In this document: piece by piece, positions 55,301-63,900 of the stretch
Position numbering within the stretch: position 1 is the stretch's first letter
Layout: each line of letters opens with the position of its first letter
Origin: UMGS1994 sp944386155
Lineage (GTDB): Bacteria; Bacillota; Clostridia; TANB77; CAG-508
Assembly (NCBI GenBank): GCA_963931085.1
Contig: OZ006973.1
Span: 1,674,001 to 1,738,000, forward strand
Reading direction: 5' to 3'
DNA: 64,000 nt
The notes under the pieces: model-generated
Database searches by the model: none
Seen by the model: the letters and a program-made list of their open reading frames with translations, nothing else
Told to the model about the DNA's origin: nothing
Program-made: the position numbers and the translations under genes

Positions 55301-57403
55301 TGCATTTTCATATTCTGTTGCTGATTCATTATAATAATTCATTTTTATTGTCTTTTCACCAGATGTTGTATATTTATCAATAGATATATCTGAATTTAAG
55401 ATTATTGTTGTACCATCTGTAACTTCTCCTAAACTATATTTAGTTTGTGTTCCTTTTAAAGCTACTCTTAATACTACATTTCCTTCTTTATTTTTATATC
55501 CTTCGATATTGCTTATTTCTAATTCTTCATTTCCATAAAGAATATTCATTGTTTTAACATTTATTTCTTTAACTTCTTTTGGGAATGTAAGTTCAAATAC
55601 TGGGTTTTTATATAAATCTGTTGTATCGTTGTAGTTATTTAAAGAAATATTAATTTCTACATCTTCATTTTTAACAAGTGATGATAAATCACTTCTACTC
55701 AATGAAACTGTTGCATTTGATTTTGTTCCTGTTAAAGAAGTATTTGTTGTAAAGTTTCCAATTTCATTTTTTACTCCACCATCATACATAGCAGCTGCTT
55801 CAAATTCACTTGTTAATCTATCTATGTTTATAGCTGTAGTCTTTCCATAAGATAACTTTCCAATAGCTTTTGTATTTACAACATTTAAAATTCCTTCAGC
55901 TTCTGGATTGTTAACTTGTACTACTATTTTTCCAACTGTACTGTTGTAATTAATTATAATGTTTCCATTTTCATCAGATGGTGTATCTTTATTTATTGTT
56001 ACTAGAGAATTATTATTTTCATCTAAAATTTGAACATTTCCGTTTTCTCCGATGATACTATTTAAATTCTCTTTATTAATTACTGTTGTTTTATAATATG
56101 TTTCATAACCTTCGTTTGTAGCAGTAGTAAATTTATTTCCACTTTCATCTGTAAAGTATTCTTCTTTTTCTCTTATTTCTACTATATCTACTACTTCAGG
56201 TCTAGATATATTTATATTTAAAAGATTTGAGTATTCAGTTTCATAAAAGTTTTCTTTTAAGTTATAGTTAGCATAAATATTACCTTTACTTACACTTTCT
56301 GTTTGTCCAGTAACTTCATATGTAACTATACTTCCTGTTTGCTCTGATAAATCATATTGAGCAACATTGCTTCCAGCTATATTTTTTACACCTTCAGCTG
56401 CAAATACATTAGTAGATAAACTTACTTCTCCATTTAGTAATGTATTATCTCCTAATTTTACATTTGAATATATAACTGTTACTACATATTCATCTTTTCC
56501 TATTGGTGCATTATATATAGTATTTTCTGAAGTATTAGCTACAAATATATTTACCTTTCCATCAACATATTCCCAGTTAGTTTCATTAAATACTACTTCG
56601 CTTCCTTGAAGACCATTTGTTAAAGCTGTATTTAATGCAGAAACTTGAACTGAATTAATTTGAGCTCCTTCAATTTGTGGAATACTTAATGAAATTGTAG
56701 AATCTTTAATTGGGAATGATTCAGTTCCTTCAACTAAGTTTGATTCTACTTTATATTGTACTAAAGCATAATCTATTCCATCTTGTTTGTAAGGTACATA
56801 TTTTTCTACATTTGATAATACTTGAATTGAAGGATCATTGTTCCATCCAAGCATTACTGAAGTAGAATTTACTGATTCGAAGTTATTTCCTTCTTCATCA
56901 ACATATGTTCCAGTTAGGTTTAGATTTACTTGAGAATTAATTTTTGAAATATCAATTTGTTCTGGATTTTTAAATTCGATTGGAAGATTTATTTCCATCT
57001 CTGTTCCAGCAGATATTTGATTCAAGTAAATCTTGTTTCCATCAACTAGTTGAATAAATTCTCCTGTTACTATTTCTCCTTTGATTTGGAACATTTGATT
57101 ATCTAAATCCACTAGTTCTAAAACTGGTGCCTTCAAATATCCTGTTCCTGTGACTCCGACATTAATATTCAATGTCAAGTTTTGTTCTGTTGTAGTCGCA
57201 ATATATGAATTTTGTTTTTGTACTGTATCACTTGATATGCTTGCAGCAAATGTTATATTTGCATTTGCTTGATTTTGTACTGTTGTATTTTCAGCAGCAT
57301 AAGAAACTACCGCAAATCCAAGTCCAGCAAAATCAGTAAGCATTAAGCAGATAAGTAAAACTGTTGCAACTATTTTTTGACTTAATTTTCTTTTGTTATG
57401 CAT
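52340..57403 (-). CDS. Giant DUF11 / SdrD-B surface protein B, first gene of operon
   Basis: 1,687 aa. Signal peptide ~1-36 (KRKLSQKIVATVLLICLML, ending SYAA). It is a paralogue of the protein at 11066-16174 along its whole length: long beta-rich N-terminal half, DUF11-like domains (e.g. VLTVETTSDAEGEVKEGQVI...YTVTVKNDGKAKAEDITV at ~915-1010), a Thr/Ser linker, an SdrD-B domain (ITGKAWNDKNENGRKDSGEVGLSNVSVILYN, ~1355-1480), a final DUF11-like domain (SLSKTVTKITVQND), and DVIVSVYTG followed by a membrane helix. Consensus-like promoter at 57447-57474. It is first in a two-gene operon with surface protein 2, the same order as the other copy. The pair's retention suggests the two products work together at the surface; the nature of the contact is unknown. 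Confidence 0.85.
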   Translation of the reverse strand: MHNKRKLSQKIVATVLLICLMLTDFAGLGFAVVSYAAENTTVQNQANANITFAASISSDTVQKQNSYIATTTEQNLTLNINVGVTGTGYLKAPVLELVDLDNQMFQIKGEIVTGEFIQLVDGNKIYLNQISAGTEMEINLPIEFKNPEQIDISKINSQVNLNLTGTYVDEEGNNFESVNSTSVMLGWNNDPSIQVLSNVEKYVPYKQDGIDYALVQYKVESNLVEGTESFPIKDSTISLSIPQIEGAQINSVQVSALNTALTNGLQGSEVVFNETNWEYVDGKVNIFVANTSENTIYNAPIGKDEYVVTVIYSNVKLGDNTLLNGEVSLSTNVFAAEGVKNIAGSNVAQYDLSEQTGSIVTYEVTGQTESVSKGNIYANYNLKENFYETEYSNLLNINISRPEVVDIVEIREKEEYFTDESGNKFTTATNEGYETYYKTTVINKENLNSIIGENGNVQILDENNNSLVTINKDTPSDENGNIIINYNSTVGKIVVQVNNPEAEGILNVVNTKAIGKLSYGKTTAINIDRLTSEFEAAAMYDGGVKNEIGNFTTNTSLTGTKSNATVSLSRSDLSSLVKNEDVEINISLNNYNDTTDLYKNPVFELTFPKEVKEINVKTMNILYGNEELEISNIEGYKNKEGNVVLRVALKGTQTKYSLGEVTDGTTIILNSDISIDKYTTSGEKTIKMNYYNESATEYENAVEWALDVERTENTLLTNCGEVSIPLNIVAPSGVLNVQELSNYDDSKNTLYSINQGDVSATIPTYTDGRVATSRITMMNNSEDVMTDVSILGRTTFKGNKNITNGEDLGTTIDSSMVTGLKELSNAGKELKVYYSENPNATKDLNNEENGWKENIESFTNVKSYLIVVNGDVQVGDIISFEYTYQIPAQLSANNVLLGTLATYYKVNGVDTISESNKVTLKTVEEPVLTVETTSDAEGEVKEGQVITYTVTVKNDGKAKAEDITVTSLVAEGTTYLEEKETGELELNPDVNEIKIDIGEIEAGTSKSVSYKVQVDDNATEEMEKPDSIEDATQKLTSTSEVDGEGLEKPIFTQSAETVVKPAEAKVTISEENYVQAVKEGQEIELDILIDTTGNINNPRITVELPKGVTYSDAYTLRFLEDGISTERVECAEYDNNSRTVTYSFDRLNGSKFVKLKVKVNKVENNGENIFFVAKVTGDGVSEYASNEWLHTLTKPELSISYTSSTNDKYIKAGSKVEYTLVIENTGLCLAEDINISSLIPDGLNINSVTYQYNDKAKSQILIKQDKSVVKTLSIEPGSKATIRLTGKAADIDTNEKQVQSSWSVSSDEIDTMTSDTITQIVQKVEKAPVKQQEEEKDKVVVNSTTSTPSTPKTQSSSTYRITGKAWNDKNENGRKDSGEVGLSNVSVILYNASNNTQIQKATTDGSGEYVFSNLQNGSYYIVFGYNTSKYKLTTYHVKGSNASSNSDAVVSNGLAITDKIELSGASQGDIDIGLIESKMFDLSLSKTVTKITVQNDSGTKAYNFNDSTTAKVDIRGNELASSRIYVEYKITVSNKGELSGYAKSIVDHIPEGMIFSPNLNPGWYQDAEGRLYTEGLANTEINAGQSASVKLILVKQMTEANAEILTNTAEIAESYNESAIPDVDSVAGNGIATEDDLGSADVIVSVYTGGGMINVMVLLTTLITLFIALYVIKLRIDRNNKGVITWE

Positions 57404-57446
57404 AACTTTCCCCCAAACCTTTCTTCTTTTATTTTCTATAAGCCTT

Positions 57447-57474
57447 ATTTTAATTATTAAATATATACTGTCAA
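57447..57474 (-). promoter_or_regulatory. Promoter of the DUF11-B / surface-protein-2 operon
   Basis: Consensus TTGACA (57469-57474), 16-nt spacer, TAAAAT (57447-57452) on the minus strand, 44 bp before the start at 57403. Confidence 0.65.
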
Positions 57475-57838
57475 TCTATCTTTTAATTAAAATATAATAT
57501 TGTCTGTTTTTTTATAGTAAATAAAACTACGGAAATTGTTCATTTTCAGAAAATATTACATTTTCATTAAATTTTAAGGGATTTTTTAAATACTTTTTGC
57601 TAAAAATTGTTTTTTATAATTATGTTTACTTATTTTTTGTTTTTTTATATACAAACTGGTAATTATTTTTATTAATTTTTTTGCTTTTACTTAGCACATA
57701 TCTTTAAAAAAGCTTTATTTTTCAGTACATATAAGGATTAACACTTTTTTATACTCTTTTTCCTTTTTCTATCTAGTTAAATTAACCATTTAAATCTTTT
57801 CTATTTTTTGAATATAAAAAATTATTATTTAAAAAAAG

Positions 57839-57847
57839 TTATCCACA
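57839..57847. promoter_or_regulatory. TTATCCACA 9-mer (DnaA-box sequence)
   Basis: Exact match to the consensus DnaA box. A second exact copy is at 16348-16356, and near-matches lie at 16444-16452, 31798-31806, 31829-31837, 31853-31861 and 42655-42663, all in spacers ahead of giant genes. Confidence 0.5.
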
Positions 57848-57894
57848 TATTATTTACACTTTGTTAATTAATTTACTAAATTTTATTCTACCTA

Positions 57895-57934
57895 AAAAAA
57901 GAACTCTGAAGATTTCTCTTCAAAGTCCTTTTTT
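57895..57934 (-). terminator. Terminator of surface-protein-3 gene
   Basis: The minus strand forms an 18-bp stem with wobbles, closed by a GAAA tetraloop (arms 57917-57934 and 57895-57912) and followed by a U-run. It starts 1 bp after the stop codon of the gene. Confidence 0.88.
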
Positions 57935-57935
57935 A

Positions 57936-60900
57936 TTATTCTTCACCCAAAAGCTTACGTTTATCTATTACTAATTTTACTGTAACACCAACTACGCCTA
58001 AGCTTAAAACTCCCATTATGCTTAATACTATTATCATGTATTTAGCTTTTTTGGCTTCTACATACTTAATACCAGTAGGTTCTGTAAATGTTACATACTC
58101 TGTAGCATCACCATCAATTTCAGCTAAATTAGTCTTACTTGTCTTAGCTAAGTTACTTGTATGTCCTGCATTCCAGATTCCTCCACCTTGAGATGTTGCA
58201 TTAGAATTTTCTAATTTAGCAATCTCATTAGCATTACCTGGTATTGTAGGTATATTTTCATCTGATGGAGAAGCTATTGTTTTATGTTCTTCTGAATCAA
58301 ATTCATTTTCCATAAATGTTCTTCTACCAACTGTATTAGAATATACCAATACTTCGGCTAAGTTATCATAGTTCATGTTGTCAGCACTATTAGATGAATT
58401 AACTGTTACACTTGTATCTATAAATATCTCACCTTTAGCATTTTCTTCTCCAGAATATCCTATAGGTTCTAATTCTTTTGTTAGAGTTCTATTATAGATA
58501 CTATCTATACTGCCTTTAGAAGACTCTACTTTATAACTATATGAATATGGTACATTTTGTTCTGATTTTACAAAATCCCAACCTGTACTATCTACTTGTT
58601 TTGCACCAGATGCTTTTCTTTCATACTTAATATATGGTCTATCTTTTCTTTCTATTGCATCATTTGCTGATATTGCAATATTTGATTTAGATTCAGATAT
58701 ATACAAGTTTCCATTGTTATCTTGTAGATATATATTTCCTTGATCTACTGTATAAGAATCTTCTGATATTAATCCTTCTAATGTTCTTACTCTTTCTGTT
58801 GTTACAAAGTTTTCGTAGTTAAAGCTATTTTCCCAAGCACCTTCTTCAGCAAAACTTGCAGAACTTTCTGCTAGAGAAATATCTGGGTCTATATAATCAA
58901 CTAACATATCTACAGTTGTTTTTACTACTGCATCTTTATATTCTATGTCAGCTTCTGATTTCTTTGGTACTGTTGCTTGTTTAGTATTTTTGTCAATTAC
59001 TTCGTTTGTATAGTAGTAATATCCTGCATATTCACCATAAGAAATTCCTTCACCTTTAGCTATTGCTGTATATTCACTTGTTGAAGCTGATGGATCAACT
59101 GTACCTTCTATCTCATCTGCTAAATCATTTAATTCTTCGAAAGTATACACTTTTGACAAGTTTTCAGATGTCCAATCTACTTCAGATTCATTTACTACAT
59201 CCATTCTGTATGTAAGTGTTACTGTTAAATCATTAAAGTAATCACTTTCCATTGTAATATACTTAAATCCTTGTACACCGCCTGATTGGCTAAGTGCAAG
59301 TATTCTTGAAGGATTTACTGTATTTTCAGAGTCATATATTATTGCTTCATTATCATCAATATCAACTCTTAATATTACTTCATTTCCATTTTCTTTTGTA
59401 AGTTCTATTTGTTTTAAATATTTGTCTAATTGAATACTATTTTGAGCACGATCTTCAATACCAAAGTCTATTCCTTTTGCATAATATTTTTGTGTTTCTT
59501 GTTGAGTATCTTCAATATTTTCAATTTGTTCTTTAGAAACACCTTTAACAACTTTTATTGATTGATCATCATTGTTATATTTCTCATAATCTATTTCACT
59601 AGATCTTTCAACTTCAAAGTTTAATTTAGCTGTATTTGCGACCATTGCTGTAGCATCCATTAATTCTTGTTGTTTACCATTATTTCTTTCATTTGTTGCT
59701 AAAATTTCAGCAACTGAATTGTTTATTGTTCTTGAGTAAGCGATTACTCTTAATCTTTGTGGCTCATAATCTCTTGCGTCAGATACTTTTGCTTCTTCTA
59801 GCTCTTTAGCTGCTTCATTCTTTCCTAAATCATGCCACTCATTATTTAATGTAGCTTCTCCTAATTGATATAAACTATCACAGTTTTCTTGTTCAGTTTC
59901 ATCTGATGATGTTTTATTTGTCATACCTGTCTGATATGCTGTATTTTCATAATCTTGTCCGTTATATTCTATTGTATCTACAGTATTTCCATACTCAAAT
60001 CTTACTGCATATACACCAGATGTAAAGTTTCTAAATCCATATCCACCATTTTGATCTGTTCTAGTGATAGGATTATATCCTTCCATTACTGAGCTTATAT
60101 TTTCTGGCCATACAAATTCATATTCTAAGTAAGGATTATTTTCATCATCTCCTGAACTTTCAGGATCTTTAGGTATTCTAATCTTTTCAACTAAACTTAC
60201 TGTTACACCTTCAATTAATGGTTCTGAATCTTGTCTTATACCATCTGCTGTAGCTGTATCAAATCCTTCTGCATCAGAAGAATCTTTATCTTCCCATACA
60301 GTACCATCAATTCTTCTTTCTTCGTCGCCTTCTCTTATGTATATTCTATATACTGGTGCCGAATCGGCATCATCATCAAACCATTTCTTATCAAGAGTTA
60401 CATCTCCATCTTCATCTTTAACTGTTTTATTAAAGTTAATATTATCTGGAGCTGAATCTGCGTCTACTTGACCTGAAATATCTCCTTCTTTATATGCTGA
60501 TGTATTAAATCTTATACCTTCTTTTGTATAGAATGTTGTATAATTTCCAACTTCAATAACATTATTCTTTCCACCTAGTAATTTCTCTCTAGTCTTTTCT
60601 GATGCAGAAGAATAAGATTCTTCTGTTGCATCTTCATAACCTTCTTTGTCTATCTCATAAGTTACAAATAGTTCTATTTTCTCACCAGGAGATAATTTAA
60701 ATCCTTCATTTCCACTGTCATGATTAAACATATCTAATGTCGCTTTCTTATAAGCCCCATCTCCATATGTTTGAGTATCTATTACCCATGATCCACTTGG
60801 AATTGTCTCTTGGATTACTTGTTGACCACTTGCTTCTGCTCTAGATAAACTATCTTCTGCTATATCTTCTTTACTATTGTAATGATATATGCTTGAAGTT

Positions 60901-63900
60901 AATTCAGATTCCATTAATGAGTAAATTCTATAATATGGTGCTTCTGCAACAAGTTTTGAATATTTATGTCCTTCTGTATCTATTACATCTGCATATTCAT
61001 CTTCCTGAACTAAAGTGAATGAAGAATCATGGAAATCTATAATTTCATTTACTGAAACTTTTGCTGTCTCAGAATCATTATAAACGCTCATCTTATATGT
61101 TACATACATTTTAAGCTCTGTTCCATCTTTCCATTCTTTAATCATATCACCAACTTGAGTTCCAGCTTCCTCATATACATTTGATCTATAGTAAAAGTCA
61201 GCTGCATATAATCCAAGTTCATATTTTTGATGAATATTTTGAATTTCAAGTAATGTATTTAAATATTCTGCATTATCTTCATTTTCATAATCTCTTAATG
61301 TACTGTACTTATATGTTACTTCTTGTTGATTTACTACAACTTCAGATTTATATAAATCTTTAGATACACTTAAGTCAACATCTTCTCTATCTATTAATCC
61401 TAAGTTTATTTGATGGAAGTATTCATATACTGGGAAGTACCATGATTCTTCTCCATCTAATACTCTACCTTGGCTTTCATATAATTGTGCATACTCTTTT
61501 AAGTCATCTGTTGCAGTCTCATCACTATAATGTCTTATATAAATTCTATCTGTATATGGTAATAATAGACTTGCTGTAGAAGTTCTAGATGCTAATTGAT
61601 ATTGTTCATATACATATTCATTATCATCTTCTGTATCTAGTTCAGAAACTATTCTATCTTCTTCACCAGATAAACCTCCACCTGTATCTCCTACTTCTTC
61701 TAAGAATTCAGAATACATTTTACCATCATATTTTAATTGTTTTTCTCCTTCATCACCATTTGCAGCACCAATAGTTGATTTATCATCAGATATTGGATTT
61801 GCACCATAAACTTCTTCATAATTTAAATCAAAGTTTGGTCTACCAAGAGGTATTTCATTTCTACCACTGGCTACTGGAGTATTTGTATCTGATGTACTAG
61901 TATTTTCTATTACATATGAATCATCTTTAAATTTAGAATAATCTAAGGTTCCAGATGTTTTAGAATCTTCTGATACTTGTTGGAATATTGCTAATTTATC
62001 TTCAGCATTATCCGCTTCTGTAGATACTAAATATTCAACAGTCTCATAAGTTTGTCCATCATATATAAATTCTATATCATAAGATACCATTTGATTTTCA
62101 GTTTTATCTTCAACACTTGGAATCTTTAGATATACTTTATATTCTCCATTATCATCAGTATATAATTTAGTATTACCCCAATCATATTCATCTGTTAATG
62201 TAATTGTTCCATCTTCTTCTATTGTTTTTGTTTTATAAGCATGAGCTAATTCTCTACGAACTTCTGTATATGAATCTCCATTCTTATCATATACAACTCT
62301 CATTACTCTTACTTCTATATTTTTCTTTCTCTTATCTTTCTCTCCATGCTCGCCTACATCTTCTGACCATTTACTATCGCCTTTACTTACTACAACACCT
62401 TTTTCATAAGCGATTCCTTCAACCCATGCAAATCCTGCAATCTCGGTTGTTAAGTCCCAACCTCCTGCAGTAACTGCAACAGCGTCTCCACCACCTACCG
62501 TTGGAGTTCCATCTCCGTAGTTTGGATCGAAATCAACTATTGTTGCATACAATCCACAACTAAATGGTTGAGATTGTATTGTTGTGTGTGATTTATATTG
62601 AGCCCATGTATAATATGTGTGTGTCCAGCTAACATGCTCGTGCTCATGACAGTTATCTTTTCCTTCCCAATGGCATCCAGAATGATCTCCATCACTATTA
62701 TATTCATGAACATATCTATGTTGTGAACAATAATCATCTTGATGTCCAACCGTCTCTTTATATTCTGCATTTACTTCCCAATTTATTATATATGCACTTG
62801 CTGTCATAAGGTTTTCGTATTGAGCTCCACCATTTGTCCAGTGGAAATCAAACTTAAACTCTTCTACTGAAGCTATATCATCCATATAATCTATTTCAAT
62901 ATAGAATTCCTCATCTGGATATGGGTAAGGATAATAGAAATTTTGATCTTTAACATATTCTGAATAATCATTTACATCATAATATTTCATTACTCTTTCA
63001 TGATCATATACAATTCTAAATCCTTTTGATCCATTATAGTATGATTGATCTAGCTTAAGTTCTCTAGTAGATCCATCTACATCTTTTACTGTTAGTTTTG
63101 CTTTAGAAATACCAGCAAAGTCAACAGCTTTTCTAACTCCATATTTAGCACCTGCTCTAATATAATTTACACTCATTGGTCCTATTCTATAAGTGTTTGT
63201 CTTTGAATCATATAATACATCTATATCAGATGTATCAATTTCTTCTACAACATCTGCGTAATTTATATCAAAAACTTGTCCTCTATATCTATTCTTCATT
63301 GCTGCACCATTTGTCTCACCTGCAACTTCTAGAATATAACCTTGGAAAGCCATTGCTTCTTCATATAGTGCTATACCTTTATCTGTTATATTTGTATCTT
63401 CTGGTGGACGATAAATATTATCAGGGTTAGTGTCATTTTCATCATAATTTCCTCCACCTTCTACTATTCCCTCATTTCCGTCACCTGTTGGCTCTCCAGC
63501 AGAACTATTTGACTCTGTCTTAACTCTCCACCAAGCAACTTGTACATAACTATAATTATCTAAATTTTGGTCCATTTCAGTTAAAACATATGCTTCTGCT
63601 GGAGTGGCATTTTCTGGTCCAGCATTTGTATAATATCCAAATGTAATAGTCTGAATATTTTCTCCCCATATTCCTCTACCTAATGCTAAAGCTTGAGATA
63701 ATCCTGCTTCAGCAGATGGTTTTTGTTCCTTTTCTGAAGTTTCTACTACTGTAACAACATACTCTTCGTCTCCTTTTCCAATTGTTGTTCCTGTATTAAA
63801 TTGTGCTGAATATAATACTGCTAAATGTCTTCCTTGGTCTGTTGAATCTTCTCTTCTAACACTAGTATCTATATATCCTACAGGAACACCTGTTGAATAA

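Larger units (their letters stand above)
57404..57935. other. Intergenic spacer: long leader, promoter, TTATCCACA motif, terminator
   Basis: 532 bp without a gene, the longest spacer. It holds the operon promoter (57447-57474), an exact TTATCCACA (57839-57847) and the upstream gene's terminator (57895-57934). Between 57480 and 57830 I see only AT-rich sequence and no supported small ORF or RNA. Confidence 0.55.

Noticed and set aside
62537..62770. Minus-strand ORF of 77 codons rich in His, Ile and Met
   Set aside because: It is an alternative frame over the Cys/His-rich segment of surface protein 3, with no SD.
57936..63575. Surface protein 3 starting at ATG 63575
   Set aside because: The frame is open to 64000 and encodes conserved FCSGHG and TPAEAY blocks upstream, so this ATG is internal.
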